Assembly (NCBI RefSeq): GCF_004375085.3
Contig: NZ_SNAQ03000003.1
Coordinates: forward strand, 1 to 64,000
Length of the DNA stretch: 64,000 nt
Direction of reading: 5' to 3'
Source: Lewinella sp. W8
Lineage (GTDB): Bacteria > Bacteroidota > Bacteroidia > Chitinophagales > Saprospiraceae
The notes under the pieces were generated by a model, which was not told where the DNA came from, searched no databases, and saw only the letters and a program-made list of their open reading frames with translations. Below, piece by piece: positions 1-8,388 of this stretch. Position numbers and translations under genes: made by a program. Position 1 is the stretch's first letter. Each line of letters begins with the position of its first letter.

Positions 1-90
1 ATCTTGACCAAGTAGGGGCTTACCACTTTTAAGATGGTCTGCTAACAGCTTTTGGAGATCCGCTGGTAATTTGTCTTTTGCGCTTTTCAT
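1..90 (-). CDS. IS256-family transposase, N-terminal fragment (runs off window)
   Basis: Reading the minus strand from an ATG at 88-90 gives about 30 codons open to the window edge. They begin MKSAKDKLPADLQKLL and continue into LKSGKPLLGQD. A short charged N-terminus followed by an LxxGxxLxGxDG-type motif is typical of the start of IS256 (mutator-type DDE) transposases. The catalytic DDE residues would lie outside the window, so function rests on this N-terminal resemblance alone. The gene points out of the window, and its upstream side (91-130) carries a candidate terminal inverted repeat. Confidence 0.55.
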   Translation of the reverse strand, partial: MKSAKDKLPADLQKLLADHLKSGKPLLGQD

Positions 91-128
91 TCTTAAAGAT
101 AGTAGACACACTTACTTGAACAGTCTCT
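1..128 (-). mobile_element. Left part of a probable IS256-type insertion sequence
   Basis: Upstream of the transposase start, the minus strand at about 105-127 reads GAGACTGTTCAAGTAAGTGTG. This resembles the terminal inverted repeats of IS256-type elements (GACTGTTCAA...GTGT). The outer boundary would then be near 127-128. The other end and the target duplication are outside the window, so neither completeness nor activity can be judged. The element abuts an 8-bp tandem repeat downstream of the alcohol dehydrogenase. Confidence 0.4.
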
Positions 129-142
129 TTCATCATTCCCTT

Positions 143-190
143 AACAGACCAACAGACCAACAGACCAACAGACCAACAGACCAACAGACC
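143..190. repeat. Six perfect tandem copies of the 8-mer AACAGACC
   Basis: Positions 143-190 consist of six uninterrupted AACAGACC units, directly followed by a seventh broken start (AACTTACC). The run lies between the probable insertion-sequence end and the stop codon of the alcohol dehydrogenase at 194. Unit number in such arrays commonly varies by replication slippage. It is untranslated in the neighbouring gene. Confidence 0.9.
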
Positions 191-193
191 AAC

Positions 194-1237
194 TTACCCA
201 AACGAATCAATTACCATCACCCCCCGGTGGTCGAAGTCATTCATTTTGGTCAGAATCTTTGCCGCTTCTTTCAGGGTGACGGTAAGCTTGACCAGCTTCC
301 CGGGCTTCAGTTTGCCACTGCGAATCATGTTGAGCATGTCGGCGTAGCGGAAGGCCTGCATGCCGTGGCAACCGAGTATTTCTAACTCGTGGGCGAGCAC
401 GCGGTCCATTGGGATTGTCGGATGCTGGTGGTCTCCGGTCATGAGCCCTACCTGCAGGTGTTTGCCCCGTTTGCGTAGGTTGGCGATGGAGTTGAAGCAG
501 GTGGTCTGACTGCCCAGGGCATCCATGGAAACGTGAACTCCACCTCCGCTGAGGTCCCGGATGGCTTCCACTACGTCCGGCACCTTCTTGGCGTTTACGG
601 TGTGCTTTGCGCCCAGGCGTCGGGCCAGGTCCAGGGTGCCTTCGTCAATGTCGACGGCAATGACCTGAGCGCCCAGCGCACGGGCAATCATGATGGCGGA
701 AAGCCCAATTCCCCCACAACCGTGAATGGCGACGCACTGGCCCCCACGCACTTTCCCCTGATCCACGATGGCCCGAAAGGAGGTGACGAACCGGCACCCC
801 AGCGTCGCGGCGGTGAGGTCGTCAATTTCTTTTGGCAGGCGAACGAGGTTGACGTCGGCGTAATCCACCCGCACGAACTCGGCAAAGGAACCCCAGTGGG
901 TGAATCCGGGCTGAGACTGATGGTCGCAAACCTGATGATTGCCGGAGATGCACTCCCCGCATCGCCCACAACCCGCCACGAAGGGAACCGTCACCCGCTC
1001 ACCGACCCGGAAGTTCTTCACCTCCCTTCCGGTCTCTACGATGGTGCCGGCCAGCTCGTGGCCGGGAACGTGGGGCAGGTTGATGTCCGGATCGTGCCCC
1101 ATCCAGCCGTGCCAGTCACTACGGCAAAGCCCCGTGGCTCCCACTTTGATGATGACGCTGCCCGGAAGGGGCGTTGGGTCGGGGAGGGATTCGTGGGTGA
1201 TGGGGCCACCAAACTGCTCGTAGTAGAGTGCTTTCAT
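194..1237 (-). CDS. Zinc-dependent alcohol dehydrogenase (medium-chain family)
   Basis: This 347-residue protein has the normal length and order of a zinc medium-chain dehydrogenase. The catalytic zinc ligands are visible as Cys38 with Asp41 and the GHE motif at His60-Glu61. The structural zinc site is formed by Cys90, Cys93, Cys96 and Cys104. A glycine-rich GCGGIG nucleotide-binding loop begins the Rossmann fold near residue 172. Members oxidise alcohols or reduce aldehydes with NAD(P); the substrate cannot be read from the sequence. There is no signal peptide, so it is cytosolic. It starts close to the stop of the TlpA-like gene at 1247, so the two may be co-transcribed. The stop codon lies just beyond the AACAGACC repeats. 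Confidence 0.88.
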   Translation of the reverse strand: MKALYYEQFGGPITHESLPDPTPLPGSVIIKVGATGLCRSDWHGWMGHDPDINLPHVPGHELAGTIVETGREVKNFRVGERVTVPFVAGCGRCGECISGNHQVCDHQSQPGFTHWGSFAEFVRVDYADVNLVRLPKEIDDLTAATLGCRFVTSFRAIVDQGKVRGGQCVAIHGCGGIGLSAIMIARALGAQVIAVDIDEGTLDLARRLGAKHTVNAKKVPDVVEAIRDLSGGGVHVSMDALGSQTTCFNSIANLRKRGKHLQVGLMTGDHQHPTIPMDRVLAHELEILGCHGMQAFRYADMLNMIRSGKLKPGKLVKLTVTLKEAAKILTKMNDFDHRGVMVIDSFG

Positions 1238-1246
1238 ACGGGTAAG

Positions 1247-2536
1247 CTAGTCAAAAAATGCCTTTAGTTCCACGACCGATGTCGTCTTAAAGACCAGCTT
1301 GCCTTCCTGATCCAGCAGCAGATAAGAAGGGAATCCGCTTATGGCCAGGCGTTCAATGGTTGCGTTGTCCACCCGCCAGGAAGTCCAGGGGATAGCGTGT
1401 TTTTCCTTGAAGGCATCGATTGCTTCCTGCTCGTCCCCAAAATTCAGGCCGACGATTTTCAGTTGGCCGGTTTCCTGATCCACTAACTCCTTAAGTTGGG
1501 GCAGCTGGACGATGCAACCCTTGCACCAGGTTCCCCAGACGTCAAATAAGGTGTAGGGATGCTCCTCACTAATCAGCGAGGGAATACTGGTCGCCGTTTC
1601 CACGTCGAGTGATCCCTGGACGTCCGACAGGTAGCCACCAACCCGCAAACCCAGCGAATTGTCGCCAATGGCGGCCGGGCGAAGCGTCAGGGACGCACCG
1701 GATGGCTCCATGTCCACCAGCCGGAAACCATGCTCCTGTACGGCAATCAACGCGTTCTCTTCGTAGTGGAACCCATGTTTACTCCGGTCTTCGTTCAGGG
1801 GCTCACGGGAAGACCCCAGCAGTACCATGTCTTCTCCCTCATCATCGTAGGTGCCGTTACAGTTATAATCGTATACACCCACCGCGTAGGTCGAATCCTG
1901 GTAGGTGAATTGCGCGTAGCGATAATTCATCCTGCGGTCTTCCAACCAGTGATCGGCATCCGTGATGTCGTTCTTACCCATCTGACGATCGTTGCCGAAG
2001 TAGGTTTCGATCATTTGTTTTCTTTCCGCATCCGGGTAGTTTGGCTTGCGGTAGGCGACCAAAAATTTGCAGTCGGCACACTCTCCGTGGGTGGTGACGA
2101 CGACGGTGGAATCCTCCCTCCGAAAATCAAAACGCTCGGCCGCCAAAAAATTGAAGGAATAGGTGGTGTCCTGGTAGATGGTGGGGAAGGGAGCGTCGTA
2201 GGGGTACAGCAGGTAGGGAATGCTTTTGCCCAGCGGATTGTCCGGCTTGCCGGCGAAGTAGTTCACGGCCAGGGCAATTTTCTCCGGATCGAGGGTGCTG
2301 GGGTACCGAACGTGGTAGACGGTATCTCCGAAGTGGACGGAATCGTTGTGCATCCGGAAGGTCGCCATCATGCCATGACCGTTCCGGTCCTGCCGCTGAT
2401 CGTATTTCCCGGCGAACGAAATGGTGATGTCCTCGCTGAGTGGGTTGAGGCTGGTTTGCCCTAATACCGGAAACGACAGGAAAAGGCAAAAAGCCAAAAA
2501 ACAAAGTTGTCTTTTGTGGGTATTGAAGTGTTTCAT
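1247..2536 (-). CDS. Secreted TlpA-like thioredoxin-fold protein
   Basis: A 429-residue protein with a clear N-terminal signal peptide (hydrophobic stretch about residues 10-25, ending VLGQ). The C-terminal 130 residues are a TlpA/ResA-type thioredoxin domain with the redox pair WCKGC, Cys338 and Cys341, followed by a QLPQLKEL helix and a cis-proline motif (GFPSYLLL). Such domains act outside the cytoplasmic membrane in thiol reduction. The first 300 residues match nothing I can name; they contain several acidic/aromatic stretches and one CADC cysteine pair. Bacteroidota encode many such long proteins with unknown N-terminal halves. Its partner is unknown. Confidence 0.82.
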   Translation of the reverse strand: MKHFNTHKRQLCFLAFCLFLSFPVLGQTSLNPLSEDITISFAGKYDQRQDRNGHGMMATFRMHNDSVHFGDTVYHVRYPSTLDPEKIALAVNYFAGKPDNPLGKSIPYLLYPYDAPFPTIYQDTTYSFNFLAAERFDFRREDSTVVVTTHGECADCKFLVAYRKPNYPDAERKQMIETYFGNDRQMGKNDITDADHWLEDRRMNYRYAQFTYQDSTYAVGVYDYNCNGTYDDEGEDMVLLGSSREPLNEDRSKHGFHYEENALIAVQEHGFRLVDMEPSGASLTLRPAAIGDNSLGLRVGGYLSDVQGSLDVETATSIPSLISEEHPYTLFDVWGTWCKGCIVQLPQLKELVDQETGQLKIVGLNFGDEQEAIDAFKEKHAIPWTSWRVDNATIERLAISGFPSYLLLDQEGKLVFKTTSVVELKAFFD

Positions 2537-2646
2537 TGGGTTGGTTTAGACCGGTAGATGAAGTGCACGTAGCTTTCGGTGGGAGCAATTCTTCACGAAA
2601 ATGCTTCACCTTAACGGACGGGTGTTTCTGCCCCTGGGTTGCCGCA

Positions 2647-3420
2647 TCAGAAATTTGAATCGATCAGCACCTTCCAGGTGTCCGGCGCGGACTGCTCCCA
2701 AACGATCAGGTACTTCCCACCGTAGCTGCCACTGCACTGACCAATTTCAAACACCAGACGATCGTTGACGGCCCGGGAGATCAGGGGCGTCAGGTTGAGG
2801 GCGTAGTCGGGATTGTTCATGTAGCTGTATACCGGAATCAGCGCCTCCTGCCCCCGAACTACCGGTCGGTGGTTGTAGTAAATCGTATTGGTGGTGTAGA
2901 CTTCCCGGATCAATGTTTCCGCGTCGTGCTGGTTGCACAATTCCACCCAGCGGTTCCTGCCGCGATCGATGGCGGCCTGGGGTAAGGGCCCAGGCAGGTG
3001 GGGGGTGACGACCTCAAAGGTCCGCTTCCTGCCCGTGCTGTCGGTCATCCAGATCGCCAGGAATTTCTTAGGGGATTCACCCCGGGTGAAACCACCAATT
3101 TCGTATTCAATCCAGGGCTCTTCCCGGGCGAGGATGAGGGTATCGGTGTACATTTCACTGATCTCACCTTCCTGGCTGCTCCAGTATCGCTGAATCTCCT
3201 CCGCTCCGGAAATCACTTCCCCCGACGGGAGGGCCAGCACGGCGTCGGGGAGGTAAAGGTCGGTGGGGGACTCTCCACCATTGATGGCTTGCCGCCAGCG
3301 GAGGTTCTCCGGGCTGGTTTTGGAAGTCTGAGGTGCGTCCGCCTTATCGACCGGGGGACCATCCCCGCACCCGGTGAGCAAAAGGAGGCAAAATGCAAGC
3401 CAGTTGAAAAGGATACGCAT
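2647..3420 (-). CDS. Lipoprotein with two NTF2/SnoaL-like domains
   Basis: The start at 3418-3420 is chosen because it gives a lipoprotein signal, MRILFNWLAFCLLLLTGC, with the lipobox cysteine at residue 18; an upstream extension of 39 residues would bury this signal. The 257-residue product has two tandem halves of about 110 residues. Each shows the NTF2-like pattern of a short helix, then YLPDAVLALPSG or YTTNTIYYNHRP, then GAEEI/GQEAL and a curved sheet ending in W. NTF2-like proteins bind small ligands or act as isomerases, and the function here is unknown. It is anchored in an outer envelope membrane by inference. Confidence 0.7.
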   Translation of the reverse strand: MRILFNWLAFCLLLLTGCGDGPPVDKADAPQTSKTSPENLRWRQAINGGESPTDLYLPDAVLALPSGEVISGAEEIQRYWSSQEGEISEMYTDTLILAREEPWIEYEIGGFTRGESPKKFLAIWMTDSTGRKRTFEVVTPHLPGPLPQAAIDRGRNRWVELCNQHDAETLIREVYTTNTIYYNHRPVVRGQEALIPVYSYMNNPDYALNLTPLISRAVNDRLVFEIGQCSGSYGGKYLIVWEQSAPDTWKVLIDSNF

Positions 3421-3491
3421 CGGAAAGTATTTGGCTGCTGAAAATACCCCTCCCCGACGGATATTCCAATCTTTGGTTGGTCCATTGCCGA

Positions 3492-3528
3492 GCAAAAAAA
3501 AGCCGACCCAACGGGAGGTTGAGCCGGC
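3492..3528 (-). terminator. Rho-independent terminator (minus strand)
   Basis: On the minus strand an 11-bp stem (arms 3502-3512 and 3518-3528, two G-U pairs) is followed by eight T. It lies beyond the stop of the T9SS protein gene, but is separated from it by the 146-bp inserted element at 3569-3714. Confidence 0.75.
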
Positions 3529-3560
3529 CGATACCATTGATTTTCGTTGGCGAACGTTAC

Positions 3561-3722
3561 TTCTAGTTGTAGGCTGTTCCGCGAATTAACCCTTTGGCCA
3601 TCAAGTCCTTGAATTTTCCAGTAGCGGCAAGGCATGCCTTGCCGCTACCAATTGCCCCACTGAACGGCCGCGATTCCGCAGGAATCGCTGATGAAACCTC
3701 TCGGAACAGCCTACTTCTAGTT
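3561..3722 (+). mobile_element. MITE-like structured element, copy 1 (146 bp plus 8-bp duplications)
   Basis: The element spans 3569-3714. Its ends are perfect 13-bp inverted repeats, GTAGGCTGTTCCG at 3569-3581 and CGGAACAGCCTAC at 3702-3714. It is flanked by the direct repeat TTCTAGTT at 3561-3568 and 3715-3722, a target-site duplication. Inside it has a perfect 28-bp palindrome at 3621-3648 and an 8+8 hairpin at 3670-3688. No protein is encoded. The right-hand duplication contains the TAG stop of the T9SS gene, so the insertion left that gene intact but moved its terminator away. A diverged second copy lies in opposite orientation at 4892-5167. Confidence 0.85.
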
Positions 3723-4757
3723 ACCGATCATGAGCTTACCGGACTGCCGGCCTTCGGGGCCGTCGAGGTGGTAGAGGTACAGTCCGTTGGGGAGGTCCTC
3801 CACGGACCATTCCAGCGTGCCATTACCGGCCACGGTGCGCAGTACTTCCCGGCGTAATTCCCGACCGTTGAGGTCCGTCAGAGAGGCCGTAAATTCGGCG
3901 GCCGTTGGGGCGTTGACGTTGAGGGTCACCATTTCGCGGGCGGGATTGGGGAAGACCCGCATCCCGTAGTCCGCCACCCGGCGATCTACGGAGGTTACGT
4001 CGTCATCGATGACGACGCCCACCAGCATCTCGGCGTTGAGGCCGTTCCAGTTGGCGTTAACCGTATTCCAGGCCAGGTTCATGTCCTGGGTCGGGAAGAG
4101 TTCGAATACGTTCGTTCCGTCGCCACATCCGTCCCGGGTGGAGAGGATGCCCAGGTCATCAGAAATATCTTCGCCGTATACGTCAAAGAAATCGACACTG
4201 ACGAAAAAGTCGTCGTCGGTGACCGTGACCGGGGTGGAGAAGGGGAAACTGGTAAAGAGAATGGCGTTCTCGTCAACAAGTAGGTCACTGACCAGCACGG
4301 AATCACTGCTGCCGAGATATTCCCCAAACGACATACCGTCTTCGGGTAAACCGCCGTAGATGTTGATGACCACCTTCCGGTCGGCAATATCTGCACCGAC
4401 TTCACCAAAGGCAACCAGGACTTCGGTGACGTTAAAGGTCTGTTCTTCCGGCAGGGTGAAGAGCTGCGCTTTTTCGAGGTCGAAAAATTCGTTGCTACCG
4501 AAGAGGTAGCCTCCCCCCTGGGTGGTGAACAGGGTCACCGTGTTGGCGCAGGTGTCGGCGAAGATGTCGGGGAACAGGGTGTCGATGACGGCCTTGTTCT
4601 CCTGGCGGGAAACGAGTTCCGGGAGGGGGAGACGTTCTCCCTCCAGTAGTTGGATGCCGACTTTAGCGTCGGTGGTTTGGATGGGGGTGATTTCCTGGGC
4701 CGCGAGCTGGCCAAATGCGAAGACAAAACAGAGTAAACCGAGTAAATTTTTGAGCAT
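3717..4757 (-). CDS. Secreted protein with T9SS type A sorting domain
   Basis: The start at 4755-4757 is preferred because it begins a clean signal peptide, MLKNLLGLLCFVFAFGQLAAQ; an in-frame ATG 13 codons upstream would not. The 346-residue product ends in an 80-residue C-terminal domain starting MRVFPNPAREMVTLNV and ending YLYHLDGPEGRQSGKLMIGN. This is the type A signal recognised by the type IX secretion system. The middle is rich in Asp and Phe and predicted beta-sandwich; I do not recognise its fold. It is probably exported to the cell surface or medium. The stop codon lies within the duplication of the inserted element at 3569-3714, and a second element lies upstream, so the gene sits between an inverted pair. 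Confidence 0.8.
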   Translation of the reverse strand: MLKNLLGLLCFVFAFGQLAAQEITPIQTTDAKVGIQLLEGERLPLPELVSRQENKAVIDTLFPDIFADTCANTVTLFTTQGGGYLFGSNEFFDLEKAQLFTLPEEQTFNVTEVLVAFGEVGADIADRKVVINIYGGLPEDGMSFGEYLGSSDSVLVSDLLVDENAILFTSFPFSTPVTVTDDDFFVSVDFFDVYGEDISDDLGILSTRDGCGDGTNVFELFPTQDMNLAWNTVNANWNGLNAEMLVGVVIDDDVTSVDRRVADYGMRVFPNPAREMVTLNVNAPTAAEFTASLTDLNGRELRREVLRTVAGNGTLEWSVEDLPNGLYLYHLDGPEGRQSGKLMIGN

Positions 4758-4882
4758 CTTGGTGGTTTTTGGGTGAATTGATTGCACAATGTGCACAGGA
4801 TGATCATCATAAACAACCCCCTCAATGTCTTTAACCCTACCTTAATTGGCTTTTTTCCGAAGGGGAAGCCCGATTTGGTGCC

Positions 4883-5176
4883 AATTAAGGCCTACGCTGT
4901 TCCGTGAGGTTTCATCATCGATTCCAGCGGAATCGCGGCAGTTCAGTGGGACAAACGGTAGCGGCAGGTAATTACCAGACACTATACTGCTATACAAATG
5001 TGTTTCTCCCTCTCCTAACCCCGTCCGACTGGCGGCCAGGCCGGGCGGGCTCTGCATTTCGCTACGCTGGAGAGGAACTGAAACAATCATTTGTCTGGCA
5101 GTGTACTGCCGCTACTAAAAAAATCAGGGACTTGATTGCCGAATGATTAATTCACGGAGCAGCCTACAATTAATGC
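4883..5176 (-). mobile_element. MITE-like structured element, copy 2 (276 bp plus 9-bp duplications)
   Basis: The element spans 4892-5167 and is homologous, in reverse orientation, to 3569-3714. Both ends keep CTGTTCCG/CGGAGCAGCC and the hairpin CGATTCC..GGAATCG near 4919. The block around GATTCC, the GCAGTTCAGTGGGAC stretch and the CAAGTCCCTGATT stretch are shared. It carries about 130 bp of extra central sequence between the two GTAGCGGCAG arms. The flanks AATTAAGGC (4883-4891) and AATTAATGC (5168-5176) form an 8/9 matching target duplication. The right flank ends one base before the stop codon of riboflavin synthase at 5177. Confidence 0.75.
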
Positions 5177-5782
5177 TTAGCGAGCAACCGCATCCCGGTA
5201 GGCGGCCATCTGTCGGGCGATGTACTTCCCGATCACGTCGAACTCCAGATTTACTTTGGCACCAGCGCGCAGCGCCCCAAAATTCGTGTGATCGAAAGTG
5301 TAGGGGATGATGGCCACCTTGAAAGTATCGTCAACGGGCGTCACCACGGTCAGCGAAACCCCGTTGACGCAGATGCTGCCCTTGTCCACCAGCAGGTGCT
5401 CCGGGGTGGGGGTGTAGCGGAAGGTGAAGTACCAGCTGCCGCCGGCCTCTTCCACCGCCAGGCATTCGCCTACGGAATCCACGTGCCCCTGCACGATGTG
5501 CCCGTCCAGGCGGGCACCGGCCATCATCGCCCGCTCCAGGTTAACGGTGTCGCCCACGGACCAGTCGCCAAGGCGGGTCCGCTCCAGGGTTTCCCGGATG
5601 GCCGTCACGGTATGGGTGCCCTCGCCCAGGGCCACCACCGTGAGGCAAACCCCGTCGTGCGCGATGCTCTGGTCAATCTTCAGGGAAGCACTCAGATCGC
5701 TGGCGATGGTGAAGTGGACGTTGTCCTGCTCCCGCTCAATGCCCGCAATGGTGCCGGAGGACTCAATGATACCCGTAAACAT
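5177..5782 (-). CDS. ribE: Riboflavin synthase, alpha subunit
   Basis: A 201-residue cytosolic enzyme of normal length that dismutates two molecules of 6,7-dimethyl-8-ribityllumazine to riboflavin. It begins with the family signature MFTGIIESSG and has two lumazine-binding beta-barrel repeats, about residues 1-97 and 98-195. Each contains the S/N-IAHDGVCLTV or GSICVNGVSLTV motif. The other riboflavin genes are not nearby, though a RibF domain is encoded at 39.1-41.2 kb. The gene follows the GH31 gene's upstream side on the same strand with 29 bp between, so they may share a transcript. A mobile element is inserted directly after its stop codon. Confidence 0.96.
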   Translation of the reverse strand: MFTGIIESSGTIAGIEREQDNVHFTIASDLSASLKIDQSIAHDGVCLTVVALGEGTHTVTAIRETLERTRLGDWSVGDTVNLERAMMAGARLDGHIVQGHVDSVGECLAVEEAGGSWYFTFRYTPTPEHLLVDKGSICVNGVSLTVVTPVDDTFKVAIIPYTFDHTNFGALRAGAKVNLEFDVIGKYIARQMAAYRDAVAR

Positions 5783-5811
5783 GGAGGATGCTTTGTTTAA
5801 CTGGTAAACAA

Positions 5812-8349
5812 TCAGGCGAGCTGAAGTTCTTGAAAATCGAAGGGAACTTCGACAACCATCCCACGTTTGCCCTGCTTCAGTTTGACTTTCTGCTCCTGTC
5901 CGTCAATGGTCATGGTCTTCGGGGAGAAGGGAAGCCCGACGAAACGCAGGCGGATGGTCTTGAAGGAAGCCCTGAAGTCACCGGCAACTTCCTGCGTCAG
6001 GCGGAGCTTTTTGCCCTTCATCGTAAAGTGGAAACTGCGGTCGGTGAAACCGTTTTCCTGGTAGTCGTACCCGTCCAGGGCGTCCCAGTAGAGCCGTCCA
6101 CCACCGCGTTTGGCACAGCAGATGGAAAGATTCAGCTGTCGTAGGCCATCCAGTTCCGAGGTGGACTGCACCGCCGCCACGGTGGGCAGCACCGCACCGG
6201 CGCGGACGAAGACGGGAATGCGGTCCGGCCGCAGGGAAACCCGCTTTTTCGACTTTCCGGCGTAGGATTTTCCGGTCCAGTAATCGTACCAGGTGCCCTT
6301 GGGCAGGTACACCTGCATGCTTTTCGCTCCGGGCTTTACGACCGGACAAACGAGCAGATCGTCGCCGCACAGGAACTGGTCCGGAAACTTCCGGCAGTAG
6401 GGGTCCTGCTGGTCGTAGAAGAAGAGATTCCGGAGGACGGGGGTACCGTCTTCCACGTGTCGCTTCATGACGGTGTAGAGGTAGGGTAGGAGGCGGTAGC
6501 GCATCTTGATGGCTGCCCGGTTCCGCTTGGTGTGCTTTTTGCCGTGGACCCAGGGTTCCTGGTCCTGCCGGTTGAGCTTTTCGGCTTCCTTGACGGCCTC
6601 GGCTTCCGCCTCGGCGGCCCCGTCCTCGTTGTTGCCCATACTGTGGATGCGCATCACGGGATGGAAGACGGCCAGTTGCAGCCAGCGCGTGAGCATCTCG
6701 GGTGTGGGGTCATCCACGAATCCGCCGATGTCCGTCCCGACCAGGCTGTAGCCACTCACGGCCAGGCGGATGCACTGGCGGTTGGCGATGGCGAGGTGTT
6801 CCCAGCTGGCTACGTTGTCGCCCGTCCAGAGGGCCGCGTAGCGCTGCCCACCGGCAAAGCTGGCCCGGCCGAGCAGGAAGGGCCGCTTTTCGGGTTTGAG
6901 CCGGCGCAGGCCGTCCCAGCTGGCCCGCGTCATCTGCATACCGTAGATGTTGTGGGCCTTCTTGTGGTCGGCGCCGTAGCCCTCATAGTGGTGGCGGATG
7001 TCTTCGGGGAAGGTCAGGGCATTGACCTTGAAGACGGCCGGCTCGTTCATGTCGTTCCAGAAGCCACTGACGCCCTGGTCGATGTAGAGTTCTTTGTAGA
7101 GGTTGCCCCACCAGTCCCGCACTTCGGGGTCCGTGTAGTCCGGCCACACGCACTCGGGCGGCCAGACGGGGCCGATCATGTGGGTACCGTCCGGCCGACG
7201 GCAGAACATGTCCCCTTCCATCCCCTCGGCGTACACGTGATAATCGGGATCTACCCGGATGCCCGGATCAATCATCACCACGGTATGGAATCCGTTTTCC
7301 CGCAGATCACTGATCATTTTGGCGGGATCGGGGAAGTGCTCCTTGTTCCAGGTGAAGCAGCGGTACCCGTCCATGTAGTCGATGTCCAGGTAGATGGCAT
7401 CACAGGGAATGTTCTTTTCCCGGAAGCTATCCGCCAGTTCCCGCACCCGACTTTCGGGATAGTAGGACCAACGGCACTGGTGAAAGCCCATAGCCCAGAG
7501 GGGCGGAAGCTCGGCCTTGCCGGTCAGCTGGTGGTAGCGGACGGCGACCTCGTTCAGGCTCGGACCGTTGATGAAAAAGTAGTCCATTTCTCCGCCCGCG
7601 GCCCACATGGTGGCCTTGTTGTCGTGGCGGCTGTTGAAGTCAAAGAAGGAGCGATAAGGGTTATCCAGGAAGATGCCGTAGGCCTGTCCCTTGCGCAGGC
7701 CATAGAAGAACGGAATGCTGCGGTAGAGTGCCTGGCGGCCCTTCCAGTACCCGAAGGCGTCGCTGTTCCAGTTTTCCCACTCACTGCCCTGCAGGTCGGT
7801 GTCCCAGGCCTTGTCGCCCAGGCCATAAAACCCTTCCTTCTTATTGGTTTTGAATTGTACCCGCACCTGATCGAGGCCCTTCAGTAGGGTAGACCGACCG
7901 GTAAAGGGGGCGGCAAAATCGTGGAGGACTTTGCCGGACGTGCGGTCCGTGATGGTCAGTTTTCCGTCGGCCTTGGCCACGGAAACGACGAGGGAAAGGG
8001 AGGTGAAGGTGAAGGCTTCGGCGCTACTGCTGCTCGTGACCATGGCCGCGGCGGGGTGGGCCCGCTCGTCGCGCGCGTAGCTGAAATCCGGACCGGCCTC
8101 GCCCACGCTGAACCAAATGCGCACAATGTCGTCGCTCCAGAAGGAAAGGCTCAGCTTGGCTGCTCCACTGCTCAGCAACCGGAAGGACTGGCTCCCCTCG
8201 GCTACCACCGCGGTGATAGCACCGGGATGATGGAGATAATAGACGTCTTCGTAACGGGCGGTATTTTCGGTGGCCCCGTTAAAAACTACCTCGGCGGGAG
8301 GGTCGTAAGTGTGGGGAACCTTACCTGCTTTTTGTGGTTTCTTGGACAT
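5812..8349 (-). CDS. Glycoside hydrolase family 31, alpha-glucosidase type
   Basis: An 845-residue GH31 protein. The N-terminal beta-sandwich (about 1-255) precedes the catalytic barrel. The nucleophile lies in the signature GFWNDMNEP, at Asp433; a second family block, GRASFAGGQRYAALWTGDN, follows near residue 500, and the acid/base region is within it. A C-terminal sandwich (about 680-845) completes the fold. Family members release alpha-linked glucose or related sugars from oligosaccharides. There is no signal peptide and the N-terminus is MSKKPQKAG, so it probably acts in the cytoplasm. It is not next to any SusCD pair; the maltokinase at 24.3 kb could use related sugars, but they are far apart. 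Confidence 0.92.
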   Translation of the reverse strand: MSKKPQKAGKVPHTYDPPAEVVFNGATENTARYEDVYYLHHPGAITAVVAEGSQSFRLLSSGAAKLSLSFWSDDIVRIWFSVGEAGPDFSYARDERAHPAAAMVTSSSSAEAFTFTSLSLVVSVAKADGKLTITDRTSGKVLHDFAAPFTGRSTLLKGLDQVRVQFKTNKKEGFYGLGDKAWDTDLQGSEWENWNSDAFGYWKGRQALYRSIPFFYGLRKGQAYGIFLDNPYRSFFDFNSRHDNKATMWAAGGEMDYFFINGPSLNEVAVRYHQLTGKAELPPLWAMGFHQCRWSYYPESRVRELADSFREKNIPCDAIYLDIDYMDGYRCFTWNKEHFPDPAKMISDLRENGFHTVVMIDPGIRVDPDYHVYAEGMEGDMFCRRPDGTHMIGPVWPPECVWPDYTDPEVRDWWGNLYKELYIDQGVSGFWNDMNEPAVFKVNALTFPEDIRHHYEGYGADHKKAHNIYGMQMTRASWDGLRRLKPEKRPFLLGRASFAGGQRYAALWTGDNVASWEHLAIANRQCIRLAVSGYSLVGTDIGGFVDDPTPEMLTRWLQLAVFHPVMRIHSMGNNEDGAAEAEAEAVKEAEKLNRQDQEPWVHGKKHTKRNRAAIKMRYRLLPYLYTVMKRHVEDGTPVLRNLFFYDQQDPYCRKFPDQFLCGDDLLVCPVVKPGAKSMQVYLPKGTWYDYWTGKSYAGKSKKRVSLRPDRIPVFVRAGAVLPTVAAVQSTSELDGLRQLNLSICCAKRGGGRLYWDALDGYDYQENGFTDRSFHFTMKGKKLRLTQEVAGDFRASFKTIRLRFVGLPFSPKTMTIDGQEQKVKLKQGKRGMVVEVPFDFQELQLA

Positions 8350-8388
8350 AAGCCTTCTTTCAGTTGGCCGCCCAAGGTAAGACCTTCT

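Noticed and set aside
6532-7887. Plus-strand frame of 451 codons opposite GH31
   Set aside because: Antisense shadow of a catalytic GH31 gene; high GC suppresses stop codons on the opposite strand.
5812-8349. Starch-utilisation (Sus-like) locus around GH31
   Set aside because: No SusC/SusD pair or regulator adjoins it, and the enzyme lacks a signal peptide.
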